Positions 53,974 through 64,000 of a stretch of DNA of 64,000 nt are shown in pieces. Source of the DNA: Mycetocola lacteus (GTDB taxonomy: Bacteria; Actinomycetota; Actinomycetes; Actinomycetales; Microbacteriaceae); NCBI RefSeq assembly GCF_003667575.1, contig NZ_RCUY01000011.1, positions 186,001 to 250,000 of the forward strand, written 5' to 3'. Made by a program: the position numbers and the translations under genes. The first letter of the stretch is position 1. Every line of letters starts with the position of its first letter. The notes under the pieces were generated by a model. That model saw only the letters and a program-made list of their open reading frames with translations, did no database searches and had not been told where the DNA came from.

Positions 53974-54960
53974 TTAGCGCCACTTCTCCACCAGGTGGTC
54001 GGCCACGATCCGGCGGATCGTTCCCGACTTCGACCGCAACACGATGCTCTCCGTGCGGATGATCGGGCCGCGGTGCTGAACACCCGCGACCAGACCGCCG
54101 TCGGTCACACCGGTTGCCACAAAGAACGTGTTGTCGCTACGCACCAGCTCGTCCGCACCGTAGACATAGTCCATCTTCAGACCGGCCTCGATACCGCGCT
54201 GACGCTCGGCGTCGTCGCGGGGGTGCAGACGGCCCTGGATGTGGCCACCCAGCGCCTTGATCGCACACGCAGTCACAATGCCCTCGGGGCTTCCGCCGGT
54301 ACCCAGGCACATGTCGATTCGGGTGCCATAGCGGGCGGCGTTGATACCACCGGCCACGTCACCATCCAGCATCAGACGGGTACCCGCACCGGCGGCGCGG
54401 ATCTCCTCGATCAGACCCTCATGACGCGGACGGTCGAGCACCGCGACGGTGATGTCCGAAACCGGAACCTTCTTCGCCTGGGCCAGCGCCTGAATGTTCT
54501 CGGCCACCGACTGACGAATGTCCACCACACCGATACCCTCGGGACCGGTCACAATCTTGTCCATGTAAAACACGGTCGAGGCATCCAGCATCGAACCACG
54601 GTCAGCCACCGCGATGACCGACAGGGCGTTCTGGCGGCCCGCGGCGGTCAGGCTGGTTCCATCGATTGGATCCACGGCGATGTCCACCGCCGGGCCCTGT
54701 CCGTTGCCCACGCGTTCGCCATTGAACAGCATCGGGGCCTCGTCCTTCTCGCCCTCACCGATCACCACGGTGCCATCAAAGTTGACGGTGCCGAGGAACG
54801 CGCGCATCGCATCCACCGCGGCACCGTCGGCACCCAGCTTGTCGCCGCGACCGATATACGGTTCGGCACGAATCGCCGCAGCCTCCGTTGCCCTCACCAG
54901 CTCCAGTGCAAGATTTCGTCCGGGCTGCAAATACAGGGACTCGGTGGTGGGCTGACTCAT
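53974..54960 (-). CDS. glpX: Class II fructose-1,6-bisphosphatase
   Basis: 328 residues. Hydrolyses fructose-1,6-bisphosphate in gluconeogenesis. Family motifs: VVIGEGEKDEAPML (about 80-93), DIAVDPIDGT (metal/substrate site, about 113-122) and GTGGSPEG (about 214-221). ATG 54960 is in line with family N-termini. Confidence 0.96.
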   Translation of the reverse strand: MSQPTTESLYLQPGRNLALELVRATEAAAIRAEPYIGRGDKLGADGAAVDAMRAFLGTVNFDGTVVIGEGEKDEAPMLFNGERVGNGQGPAVDIAVDPIDGTSLTAAGRQNALSVIAVADRGSMLDASTVFYMDKIVTGPEGIGVVDIRQSVAENIQALAQAKKVPVSDITVAVLDRPRHEGLIEEIRAAGAGTRLMLDGDVAGGINAARYGTRIDMCLGTGGSPEGIVTACAIKALGGHIQGRLHPRDDAERQRGIEAGLKMDYVYGADELVRSDNTFFVATGVTDGGLVAGVQHRGPIIRTESIVLRSKSGTIRRIVADHLVEKWR

Positions 54961-55085
54961 GAAAAACGCTCCTCAACATCTGGGCAAGGCGAACCGTTCC
55001 ACACTAACCCCGCGCCCACAAACACGCCGCGGCGTGTGGGCCAATCCTGCTGTTAAAAAGCTGTGTTCTTAACGAATCGAACGTT

Positions 55086-56105
55086 TTACGCGGGAATTTC
55101 GGTTCCAGACCACGACCAGATTCGTGCATCCTGACCACGGCCCTCGGCCGCCCGCAGCGGCGAACCGGGCACAATCAGGCACTCGGTAACCGCGCTCACC
55201 AGAATCGCCGCCCGTCCCCCACACAGCCGGTCCAGACTCAGTAACTCATCCAGGTTGATGCCCGCGGCCTCGATCCGGGTACGCTCCGACCGCGACTGCG
55301 GCGCGAACCGAGCCTGCATCGAACCTCCCAGCGCACGCACCGCGGCGGCAACCACCAGTCCCTCGGGGGCTCCGCCGATCCCGGCAACCATGTCCAGATC
55401 CGCATCCGGCTGCAACACCCGCAGCGATCGCTCGACCTCACCGTGCTCAAAGAAATCGCAGCGCACCCCGGCCTCGCGGGCGATCCGCATCAGCTCGGCG
55501 TTACGCGGGCGATCCTGAATCGCCACGTGCAGCTCCTCTACCGGGACACCGCGGTGGGCGGCGACGTCGGCGAGGGTCTGCTCAAATGGCGCATCCAGAC
55601 TCACTTCGGGCGCACGCGCGCCCGCCACAATCTTCGACAGGTAGTAGGCCGGACCGATGTTCGCAAACGAGCCGGGCTCGGCAACACCCAGCACCACCAT
55701 CGCGCCGGGCTCGCCGGCCGCCGCCAGACGGGTCCCGTCCACCGGATCCACGGCGATCTCCACCGCCAAGCCCCCGGTTCCAAAGGTTTCCCCGGCCGCG
55801 AGCATCGGGGCCTCGTCCTTCTCGCCCTCACCGGCAATGACCACGCCGGAGAGCGCGAGCGTGTCCAGCTCGGCGCGCAGCGCGTGCACGGCGGCCCCGT
55901 CCACGGCAATCGGGTCGCCAGATCCCACATGATCCGCGGCCGCGGTCGCCGCCGCAACGGTTGCCAACCGCAACCCGCGCAGGGCCTCGGCACCGGGCCA
56001 TCCCACGGGCTTCGCGGGCTTCGGCTTGGCCGAACGCGGTGCCGGAGAACCGGCGGGACGGAAGAAGGCGGACCCCGGGCGCGGCCCGGTCGAAGAGTCA
56101 CTCAT
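55086..56105 (-). CDS. Second GlpX-like fructose-1,6-bisphosphatase
   Basis: 339 residues from ATG 56105. The N-terminal 45 residues are Pro/Arg-rich; the rest aligns with the glpX just downstream: VVIAGEGEKDEAPML, EIAVDPVDGT and GIGGAPEG are kept, so it is probably an active paralogue. Differences in loops (EPGSFANIGPAYYLSK) may mean another sugar bisphosphate substrate. A longer upstream start is possible but falls in the divergent promoter of fbaA. Confidence 0.88.
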   Translation of the reverse strand: MSDSSTGPRPGSAFFRPAGSPAPRSAKPKPAKPVGWPGAEALRGLRLATVAAATAAADHVGSGDPIAVDGAAVHALRAELDTLALSGVVIAGEGEKDEAPMLAAGETFGTGGLAVEIAVDPVDGTRLAAAGEPGAMVVLGVAEPGSFANIGPAYYLSKIVAGARAPEVSLDAPFEQTLADVAAHRGVPVEELHVAIQDRPRNAELMRIAREAGVRCDFFEHGEVERSLRVLQPDADLDMVAGIGGAPEGLVVAAAVRALGGSMQARFAPQSRSERTRIEAAGINLDELLSLDRLCGGRAAILVSAVTECLIVPGSPLRAAEGRGQDARIWSWSGTEIPA

Positions 56106-56290
56106 ACCCTCAATTGTGCCCGACGATTGGAGCGATCCGCACGGACGTGCACCCAACGAGCCCCGGTGCCGGTCCGCATCCGACACCACATCCGGCACTC
56201 CAGACGTTTCCGCACGATTTACCGAGACATCCGTGAAGCCCGGTCGGTAGACTCGAAGTGTTCCCTGCAGACATTCCTTAAGGAGAAGTA

Positions 56291-57319
<1,029 letters not shown>

Positions 57320-57332
57320 GTTCGCCCCACAC

Positions 57333-57367
57333 AAAACCCCGGTGATGTTCTCCATCACCGGGGTTTT
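57333..57367. terminator. Bidirectional terminator after fbaA
   Basis: A 15-bp perfect stem (57333-57347 with 57353-57367) includes AAAA and TTTT ends, so it works for both converging genes; a T5 follows on the plus strand. Confidence 0.92.
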
Positions 57368-57382
57368 TATGTGTCAAAATCG

Positions 57383-58585
57383 CTACGGCTGGAACCGCCG
57401 CACATACTCCTGGAAGGCCGGATCGTTACCCATGACCGGGGCCAGGATCATGCTCATCACCAGGAGGGCGACCACGGCCCCGAGCAGCGGAATCCACCAC
57501 GAGGACTTACCCGCCCGGATCCGGCGCATCGTCCACCAGGCCGACAGGCACCACACGGCGATCATGATCGCCGCCATCACCCATCCCGATACGTTGATCG
57601 ACTGCCCCAGCGAGTCACCCGAGATGCCGAGCTCCTTGAAGTACTCAACAAACGCCTCGCGCAGGTTGAGCAGCGCGGGGACGCTGGTCAGAATCGAGAA
57701 TGCACCAAACGCCAGCAGGATCAGCGAGATGAAACGGTCCGGCGGGGCCTGTACGGGCAGCCCGTCGTTGGCGCGACCGGCGGCGGGGCGCTTGGGCGCT
57801 CCACCCGACGGCGCGCCCGCACGGTTCACACCATTACCGGCCTGCGAACCGGCTCGTGCATCCGCCGGGGTCGAGGTCTGGGTGGCCGGCCGGTTTCCCA
57901 CGGTCACGCCGCTGAAGGATCCCGCGGCGTAGCGGGGAATACCGTCGGCGGGGGCGGCGGGTGTCGAGGATGCCTGCGCATACACTGGGGCGTCCGTGGT
58001 GCGCTCACCGTACTCGGGCGGCGGCAGCTGGGACGCAGTCACACGCTCGCCATACTCGGGCGGCGGTAGCTGGGATGCGGCCACTCGCTCGCCATATTCG
58101 GGCGGCGGTAGCTGTGAGGCAGCCACACGCTCGCCTGCGGCGGGGGCAGCCGAGGGTGAGGCGGGGGCCTGCTGCGGCGCATCCGCCGGATCCACTCGCT
58201 CGCCGTACGTGGGGCGACGCGGCTCGGCACGCGTGGGCGAACCGTCTGCGGCGGCGGACTCGGGATGCTCGGAGCCTGCCGGGGCCGCACCCTCGGCCAC
58301 CCGTTCGCCATAACGCGGCGCGGAGGATGCGGGGGCGGTGGGCACTGCGGGTGCCGACACCGACGAAACCGAATCGGATGCGTTCGGCGCAGAGACGGAT
58401 TCCGGATCCGCAGGCGCGCTCGCAGCCGCGTCACCATCCCCCTCCTCAACCCGCTCGCCAAAGGACGGACGGCGTGGGGGCTGATCGACGGCGGGGACCG
58501 ACGCCTTCTCGGCGTCGGGCCCGTTCATCTGATCGCGTTGCTCCTCGGGAGTCGCGAATTCACCAAAACGGGGTTGCGGGGTCAT
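57383..58585 (-). CDS. DUF6264-type membrane protein with YGERV repeats
   Basis: 400 residues. The N-terminus PRFGEFATPEEQRDQM fits DUF6264. Residues about 40-240 are disordered and Pro/Ala-rich with at least six FGERV/YGERV motifs; the middle has three to four 14-residue units (QLPPPEYGERV). The C-terminal part has three or four helices (about 285-395). Role unknown; actinobacterial membrane protein with cytoplasmic tail. Converges with fbaA. Confidence 0.8.
   Translation of the reverse strand: MTPQPRFGEFATPEEQRDQMNGPDAEKASVPAVDQPPRRPSFGERVEEGDGDAAASAPADPESVSAPNASDSVSSVSAPAVPTAPASSAPRYGERVAEGAAPAGSEHPESAAADGSPTRAEPRRPTYGERVDPADAPQQAPASPSAAPAAGERVAASQLPPPEYGERVAASQLPPPEYGERVTASQLPPPEYGERTTDAPVYAQASSTPAAPADGIPRYAAGSFSGVTVGNRPATQTSTPADARAGSQAGNGVNRAGAPSGGAPKRPAAGRANDGLPVQAPPDRFISLILLAFGAFSILTSVPALLNLREAFVEYFKELGISGDSLGQSINVSGWVMAAIMIAVWCLSAWWTMRRIRAGKSSWWIPLLGAVVALLVMSMILAPVMGNDPAFQEYVRRFQP
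58002..58127. repeat. 42-bp tandem repeats in the DUF6264-type gene
   Basis: Three units of 42 bp (58002-58043, 58044-58085, 58086-58127) with a few substitutions, followed by a partial unit; each encodes 14 residues with YGERV. Confidence 0.88.
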
Positions 58586-58614
58586 CGTTGCCTCTCGAAC
58601 AGCTCAAATGGAAT

Positions 58615-59676
58615 TTAGGAGGAGCGACGGCCACCCAGGGCGCGCTCGTCACGGTTGCCTTCGAGGTCCTTGCGGAGCTCCTTGGGCAGGGAGAACATGA
58701 GGTCTTCCTCGGCGGTCTTGACCTCCTGGACGTCACCGTATCCGGCGCCGGCAAGGTCCCGCAGGACCTCATCCACCAGGACCTCGGGCACCGAGGCACC
58801 ACTGGTCACGCCCACGGTCTGCACACCATCCAGCCACTCCTGCTTGATTTCGCTCGCATAATCGACCCGGTAGGCGGCCTTTGCGCCATATTCCAGGGCA
58901 ACCTCGACCAGGCGAACCGAGTTGGAGGAGTTGGCCGAACCGACCACGATCACCAGGTCCGCACCGACGGCGACCTTCTTGATCGCCACCTGCCGGTTCT
59001 GGGTCGCGTAGCAAATGTCGTCCGAGGGCGGGTTCTTCAGGTTCGGGAAGCGCTCGCGCAGCAGGCGCACGGTCTCCATGGTCTCGTCCACGCTGAGGGT
59101 GGTCTGCGAGAGCCACACCACATTGTCGGGGTCCTTGACGGTGATCTTGTCCACATCTTCCGGCCCGTTCACGATGGTGGTGCGCTCGGGGGCGTGCCCG
59201 GCGGTACCCTCAACCTCTTCGTGTCCCTCGTGGCCGATCAGCAGGATCTCCTGATCCGCGCGCGCGAACCGGACGGCCTCGCGGTGCACCTTGGTGACCA
59301 GCGGGCAGGTCGCGTCGATGGCCTGCAGCTGACGGTCGGCCGCCGCATTCACCACGGCCGGGGAAACGCCATGCGCGGAAAACACGATGTGCGAACCCTC
59401 GGGAACCTCGTCCACCTCGTCCACAAAGATGGCTCCCTGAGCCTCAAGCTCGGAGACCACGTGGACGTTGTGCACGATCTGTTTACGCACGTAGACGGGC
59501 GCACCGTAGAGGTTCAGCGCCTTCTCAACCGCAATAACGGCGCGGTCAACACCGGCGCAGTAGCCGCGCGGGGCGGCCAGCAGCACACGTTTGGGTCCGG
59601 CGACCGGGTTATCCTGGAGTCGGCTTGAAGCACCGGGGATCCTCGGCATCGGCAGGCTAATCGTCGTGTTACTCAC
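58615..59676 (-). CDS. ispH: 4-hydroxy-3-methylbut-2-enyl diphosphate reductase
   Basis: 353 residues from GTG 59676. Last enzyme of the MEP isoprenoid pathway, an iron-sulfur protein. Three conserved Cys: Cys40 ([13 protein letters not shown]), Cys124 ([11 protein letters not shown]) and one in [11 protein letters not shown]. The [11 protein letters not shown] motif is also present. Ends 29 bp before the DUF6264-type start. Confidence 0.96.
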   Translation of the reverse strand: MSNTTISLPMPRIPGASSRLQDNPVAGPKRVLLAAPRGYCAGVDRAVIAVEKALNLYGAPVYVRKQIVHNVHVVSELEAQGAIFVDEVDEVPEGSHIVFSAHGVSPAVVNAAADRQLQAIDATCPLVTKVHREAVRFARADQEILLIGHEGHEEVEGTAGHAPERTTIVNGPEDVDKITVKDPDNVVWLSQTTLSVDETMETVRLLRERFPNLKNPPSDDICYATQNRQVAIKKVAVGADLVIVVGSANSSNSVRLVEVALEYGAKAAYRVDYASEIKQEWLDGVQTVGVTSGASVPEVLVDEVLRDLAGAGYGDVQEVKTAEEDLMFSLPKELRKDLEGNRDERALGGRRSS

Positions 59677-59726
59677 GTCACCAATTGTAAGCCGAGTCGC
59701 TGGACTCCGAGTGAGAGGATTGCCGG

Positions 59727-60953
59727 ATGGCCGTTTCTATGCCCGCACAGCCCGCTACTGCGGAGGATCCGTGGCCGATTGCGCTCTTGGGGAACAAGAT
59801 TCGCGACTACATCGACCGGCTCGGCACGGTGTGGGTTGAGGGCGAGATTACCCAGTGGGGACAGTCCGGCGGCAACGTCTATGGCAAGCTCAAGGATCTG
59901 AACGCCGACGCGACCATTTCCTTCACCATCTGGTCCTCGGTGCGAGTGAAGCTGCCCGAGAATCTCAAGCAGGGTGACCGGGTGGTTGCGCTGATCAAGG
60001 CCAACTTCTGGGTCAAGGGTGGCAGCCTGACGATGCAGGTGATGCAGATGCGCCATGTGGGCCTGGGTGATCTGCTTGAACGACTCGAACGCCTGCGTGC
60101 GAGCCTCACCGCCGAGGGTTTGTTCGCTCCCGACCGCAAGAAGCGACTGCCCTTCCTCCCGAACGTGATCGGACTGGTCACCGGCAAGGACTCCGACGCC
60201 GAGAAGGACGTGCTGCGCAATGCCCAGCTGCGTTGGCCGGCCGTGCAGTTCCGGGTGCGTCACGCCGCGGTTCAGGGCGATCGCACCGTCGGCGAGGTGG
60301 TTGCGGCGATCGAGGCGCTGGATGCCGACCCCGAGGTGGACGTGATCATCGTCGCCCGCGGTGGTGGCGACTTCCAGAATCTCCTGGGATTCAGCGACGA
60401 GCGTGTGGTGCGGGCGGCCGCGGCCGCGACCACTCCGATCGTCTCGGCGATCGGGCACGAGGCCGACCGTCCGCTGCTTGATGATGTTGCCGACCTCCGA
60501 GCCTCCACCCCCACCGATGCGGCCAAGCGGGTGGTGCCCGATGTGGGCGAGGAGCTTGCCGGGGTCGCCGAGGCGCGTTCGCGGCTGACCGGCCGCCTGG
60601 TGCACCAGATCAACACCGAGATTTCCCGGCTGGAGCAGATCCGAACCCGCCCGGCGCTGGCCGACGGGGCGTGGATCGTGACCTCCCGCAGTGAGGAGGT
60701 CACCCGCTATGTGGCGCGCGGTGCCGAGATGATCGATCGCCGAATCGAGCGCGCGGAGTCGGGACTGGCCGAGCTCACCGCGAGACTGCGCACCCTGTCC
60801 CCGCAGCAAACCCTGCGCCGCGGATACGCGATCGTGCAGACCCCGGACGGATCCGCACTGCGCGAGACCACCCAGGCACCCACCGGTACCGATCTGCGGA
60901 TCACCCTCGCCGAGGGTGTGCTGCACGCAACCGCGACAGAAACCGAGCGTTAG
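59727..60953 (+). CDS. xseA: Exodeoxyribonuclease VII large subunit
   Basis: 408 residues. OB-fold DNA-binding N-terminus ([22 protein letters not shown]), nuclease core with [17 protein letters not shown] and [28 protein letters not shown], then a coiled coil. Degrades single-stranded DNA with XseB. Divergent from ispH over 50 bp. Confidence 0.96.
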   Translation: MAVSMPAQPATAEDPWPIALLGNKIRDYIDRLGTVWVEGEITQWGQSGGNVYGKLKDLNADATISFTIWSSVRVKLPENLKQGDRVVALIKANFWVKGGSLTMQVMQMRHVGLGDLLERLERLRASLTAEGLFAPDRKKRLPFLPNVIGLVTGKDSDAEKDVLRNAQLRWPAVQFRVRHAAVQGDRTVGEVVAAIEALDADPEVDVIIVARGGGDFQNLLGFSDERVVRAAAAATTPIVSAIGHEADRPLLDDVADLRASTPTDAAKRVVPDVGEELAGVAEARSRLTGRLVHQINTEISRLEQIRTRPALADGAWIVTSRSEEVTRYVARGAEMIDRRIERAESGLAELTARLRTLSPQQTLRRGYAIVQTPDGSALRETTQAPTGTDLRITLAEGVLHATATETER

Positions 60954-61060
60954 CCCGCCGGTGTCTCGGCGGGAGGACCCGCATGATTGCGGGAGAGTTC
61001 ACCCGTTTCCCGCCCCACCCGGGGAACGGGAGGTCGGTGCGGACGCGATAGGATGGCGGC

Positions 61061-61321
61061 ATGTCTTCCAACCCCGAAATCGACGCCCTGAGCTATGAAG
61101 AGGCCCGTGACGAGCTGGTTCGGGTGGTGTCTGAACTCGAACAGGGTTCGGCAACACTCGAGCACTCGCTTGAGCTGTGGGAGCGCGGTGAGGCGCTGGC
61201 CGCCCGCTGCGAGCAGTGGCTGATCGGGGCCAAGGCCCGGCTGGATGCGGCCCGTGCCGCCTCGACCGCGAACGCCGATCACACCGGCGAGGTATCCGCT
61301 TCCGGCGAGGAGATCTTCTAA
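61061..61321 (+). CDS. xseB: Exodeoxyribonuclease VII small subunit
   Basis: 86 residues, helical. Family pattern LSYEEARDELVRVVSELEQGSATLEHSLELWERGEALAARCEQWL. Lies 107 bp after xseA. Confidence 0.95.
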   Translation: MSSNPEIDALSYEEARDELVRVVSELEQGSATLEHSLELWERGEALAARCEQWLIGAKARLDAARAASTANADHTGEVSASGEEIF

Positions 61322-61323
61322 CC

Positions 61324-61977
61324 GTGGCAAAAAAGAAGTCCACCGAGCCGCGGGTTGTTGCCGAGCTGGGTCGCCCGGAAACGCCCGAGGAGACGGCCGA
61401 GCGCAAAGCCACTCAGTCGCGCAACTATCGGATGCGTAAGACCGTCAACAACCTGGTTTACTCGCTGCTGGCCACCGTCGCGCTGGTCGCGGTCATGGTG
61501 ATCATCGTGCCGCGCAGCGATAAGCCCACCGATCGCTCGGTGGATTACACCGTGGTGGCCGGGCAGGTACAGGAGTCTCAGGAGGCCCACCTGGCCAGCC
61601 CGAAGCTCCCCAAAACCTGGAGCGCGAACTATGCCGAGGTGCGCTCGAAGACCTCGGTGAAGTCGTGGGAGATTGGTTTTCTCACGCCGGATCAGAAGTT
61701 CATCGGGATGGCTCAGGGCCTGAACGCGAACGACTCCTGGACCTCCCTGATGTTGAAGAACTCGGTGCCCACGGGCACCACCACGATCGATGGGGTCCAG
61801 TGGACCGTATACGACAACCGTGATTCACGGGATGACAAGATTGGAAACGTGCACTATGGCCTGGCTACCCAGGCTGGAAGCTCGTACTTTGTTCTGTTCG
61901 GGTCCGCCTCGAACGAGGAGTTCACCACCCTCGCGACCGCGCTGACTCCGGACATCGAGAAGGAGGCAAACCGCTAA
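61324..61977 (+). CDS. DUF4245-type membrane-anchored protein
   Basis: 217 residues from GTG 61324, 2 bp after xseB. Basic N-terminus, one helix (about 43-62) and an outside domain with KTWSANYAEV, WEIGFLTPDQKF and VYDNRDSRDDK typical of DUF4245. Commonly follows xseB in actinobacteria. Function unknown. The last A of its TAA is the first base of the carbonic anhydrase ATG. Confidence 0.88.
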   Translation: MAKKKSTEPRVVAELGRPETPEETAERKATQSRNYRMRKTVNNLVYSLLATVALVAVMVIIVPRSDKPTDRSVDYTVVAGQVQESQEAHLASPKLPKTWSANYAEVRSKTSVKSWEIGFLTPDQKFIGMAQGLNANDSWTSLMLKNSVPTGTTTIDGVQWTVYDNRDSRDDKIGNVHYGLATQAGSSYFVLFGSASNEEFTTLATALTPDIEKEANR

Positions 61978-62648
61978 TGTCCACCATGACTCCGGGCCAG
62001 GCTTGGGCCGAAATGGTCGCCGGTAACGAACGCTTTGTGAGCGGTGAGCCGCTGCACCCCCGACAGGATGTGGAGCGCCGTCACCAGCTGGCAAGTGTGC
62101 AGACCCCCGATGCCGCACTGTTTGGCTGCTCGGACTCGCGTCTGTCCGCCGAGATTATTTTTGATAAGGGTCTGGGCGACCTGTTTGTGGTGCGTAACGC
62201 CGGGCAGGTCATCTCCGATTCGGTGCTGGGATCGCTGGAATACGCGGTGGGTGTGCTGAAGGTTCCGCTGATCGTGGTTCTCGGACACGACGCCTGTGGT
62301 GCGGTCCAGGCGGCGATTTCCTCCTGTGCCCCCGACGCCGAAACGCTGCCGCCGAACATTGCCGGTCTGATCCGCCAGATTGTGCCCTCGGTGGTCAAGG
62401 TCGCGGGAGTATCGGGAACCGAGATCTCTCACGCGGACCCGGCCGAGGTGGGAAAGAGTCATCTGCGCAGCACGGTGGCCGAGCTCTTGACTCGTTCTGA
62501 GATGATTAATCGTGCGGTCGCCGAGGGAACCCTCGCGGTCGTCGGTGCCAACTACCGTCTGACGGAGGGCACAGCGGTTCCCGATGTGACATTGGGTAAC
62601 CTGGATCCCACGGGTGCCACAAGCACCAAAACCCCGAACGCAGAGTAG
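61977..62648 (+). CDS. Beta-class carbonic anhydrase
   Basis: 223 residues. Reversible hydration of CO2. Zinc ligands and partner pair: Cys51 and Asp53-Arg55 in [10 protein letters not shown], His104 and Cys107 in GHDACGA. Overlaps the DUF4245-type stop by one base. Confidence 0.95.
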   Translation: MSTMTPGQAWAEMVAGNERFVSGEPLHPRQDVERRHQLASVQTPDAALFGCSDSRLSAEIIFDKGLGDLFVVRNAGQVISDSVLGSLEYAVGVLKVPLIVVLGHDACGAVQAAISSCAPDAETLPPNIAGLIRQIVPSVVKVAGVSGTEISHADPAEVGKSHLRSTVAELLTRSEMINRAVAEGTLAVVGANYRLTEGTAVPDVTLGNLDPTGATSTKTPNAE

Positions 62649-62677
62649 CGTTCACACCTCGAGGAGAGCAGAACACC

Positions 62678-64000
62678 GTGTCTGAAAACGCATCCGCCGA
62701 ATACCGCATCGAGCACGACACCATGGGTGAGGTTCGTGTGCCGATCTCCGCCCTGTATGGGGCGCAGACTCAGCGCGCGGTAGAGAACTTCCCGATTTCG
62801 GGCTCGCGTTTGGAAGCCGCCCAGGTGGTGGCCCTCGCCCGAATCAAGAAGGCTGCCGCCTCCGCGAATGCGTCGCTGGGTGTGCTGGATGGCAAGATTG
62901 CCGCGGCAATCGAGGACGCTGCCGATCAGATTATCGCCGGCCAGCACGCCGACCAGTTCCCGATCGATGTATACCAGACCGGCTCGGGAACCTCCTCGAA
63001 CATGAACATGAACGAGGTGCTGGCGACCCTGGCTACTCGCTCGCTGGGCTCCGCCGTTCACCCGAACGACCACGTGAACTGCTCGCAGTCCTCCAACGAT
63101 GTCTTCCCGACCTCGGTGCACGTGGCCGTGACCGGTGCCCTGATCGAGCAGCTGGTGCCGGCCCTCGAGCACCTGGCCGTGTCGCTGGAGAAGAAGGCCG
63201 AGCTGTGGAAGGACGCGGTCAAGCCCGGTCGCACCCACCTCATGGACGCCACCCCGGTCACCCTGGGTCAGGAGTTTGGTGGGTACGCCCGTCAGATCCG
63301 CCTGGGAATCGAGCGGGTTCAGTCGGCTCTGCCGCGCGTGGCCGAGGTGCCCCTCGGTGGCACCGCGGTCGGCACCGGCATCAACACCCCGCTGGGCTTC
63401 CCGCAGGAGGTTATCCGTCGCCTCGCCGCCGACTCGGGTCTGCCGATCACCGAGGCCCTGGATCACTTCGAGGCCCAGGCCAACCGCGACGGTCTGGTGG
63501 ATGCCTCGGGTGCGCTGCGCACCATCGCCGTGAGCCTCACCAAGATCTGTAACGACCTGCGCTGGATGGGTTCGGGCCCGAACACCGGCCTGGGCGAGCT
63601 GCACATCCCCGACCTACAGCCCGGCTCCTCGATCATGCCGGGTAAGGTCAACCCGGTGATCCCCGAGGCCGTGCTGATGGTGTGCTCGCGCGTCATCGGT
63701 AACGATGCCTCGATCGCGATCAGCGGCGCGTCCGGCAGCTTCGAGCTGAACGTTCAGATTCCGATCATGGGTACCGCCCTTCTGGAGTCGATTCGACTGC
63801 TGTCCAACGCCTCGACGGTGCTGGCCGATAAGGCCGTGGATGGTCTCCAGGCCAACGTGGAGCGCGCCGCAGCCCTGGCGGGTATGTCGCCCTCGATCGT
63901 GACGCCGCTGAACAAGATCATCGGTTACGAGGCCGCCGCCAAGATCGCGAAGCACGCGGTCGCCGCGGGCATCACCGTCCGTGAAGCCGTTGTGGCCCTC
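62678..64000 (+). CDS. fumC: Class II fumarate hydratase, 3' end outside window
   Basis: 441 codons from GTG 62678 run off the window; class II fumarases are about 460-470 residues. Interconverts fumarate and malate in the TCA cycle. Motifs: [13 protein letters not shown], the [11 protein letters not shown] active-site loop and [18 protein letters not shown] lies about 12 bases upstream of the start. Confidence 0.96.
   Translation, partial: MSENASAEYRIEHDTMGEVRVPISALYGAQTQRAVENFPISGSRLEAAQVVALARIKKAAASANASLGVLDGKIAAAIEDAADQIIAGQHADQFPIDVYQTGSGTSSNMNMNEVLATLATRSLGSAVHPNDHVNCSQSSNDVFPTSVHVAVTGALIEQLVPALEHLAVSLEKKAELWKDAVKPGRTHLMDATPVTLGQEFGGYARQIRLGIERVQSALPRVAEVPLGGTAVGTGINTPLGFPQEVIRRLAADSGLPITEALDHFEAQANRDGLVDASGALRTIAVSLTKICNDLRWMGSGPNTGLGELHIPDLQPGSSIMPGKVNPVIPEAVLMVCSRVIGNDASIAISGASGSFELNVQIPIMGTALLESIRLLSNASTVLADKAVDGLQANVERAAALAGMSPSIVTPLNKIIGYEAAAKIAKHAVAAGITVREAVVAL

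Overview
The window is high-GC chromosomal DNA from an actinobacterium. The most likely family is Microbacteriaceae, judged from the gene content: DUF6264, DUF4245, DUF6113-like and SAV_915-like proteins, a fdxA-dapC pair, class II FBP aldolase and FBPase, SipW-type secretion, three family-5 SBP peptide importers, and many GTG/TTG starts. I cannot assign a genus. About 60 genes are supported; I saw no rRNA, tRNA, CRISPR array or transposase. Most long antisense open frames are shadows of real genes.

Layout. 1-2595 (minus): a four-gene ESX/WXG100-type cassette, with a SAV_915-like protein, a small helical partner, a WXG protein with a glycine-rich hydrophobic C-terminus, and a membrane protein cut by the window edge. 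2641-6214 (minus): gltA, dapC, fdxA and a DUF6113-like membrane protein. 6405-9801 (plus): the efeUOB iron importer behind a possible DtxR/IdeR box. 9904-10803: an APH-fold kinase. 10950-14137 (plus): a SipW secretion operon of three small secreted proteins and a signal peptidase that carries an extra exported domain ending in a sortase-like tail. 14198-16114: typA. 16298-21537: a first peptide/nickel-type ABC system. 21706-29428: a second (oppABCDF), with two PH-like membrane proteins around its ATPase gene. 29660-37031: a CPBP protease, four related small membrane proteins, a small Cys-containing secreted protein, a Tat-exported protein and a large DUF1906 protein; parts of this stretch look more AT-rich. 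37116-39185: an NrtR-like regulator with a perfect palindrome in front, and a GT-C-like membrane protein. 39500-44833: a third peptide ABC system with a divergent Lrp-type regulator. 45660-50048 (minus): an accessory block containing a putative nucleotidyltransferase toxin module broken by one stop codon, an uncharacterised PH-domain/membrane-protein pair and VapBC. 50265-64000: housekeeping genes (ychF, a GntR regulator, rmuC, two glpX paralogues, fbaA, a DUF6264 protein, ispH, xseAB, a DUF4245 protein, a beta carbonic anhydrase, and fumC running off the edge).

How it fits together. gltA and fumC belong to the TCA cycle; glpX and fbaA belong to gluconeogenesis. The three peptide importers suggest peptide-based nutrition, the third probably controlled by the adjacent Lrp regulator. 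The best candidates for undescribed biology are the membrane-protein family cluster at 30511-37031, the WXG cassette at 1-2595, the two-gene unit at 47228-49305 and the SipW fusion at 12252-13574. All function assignments are from reading motifs in the sequence, with no database search.
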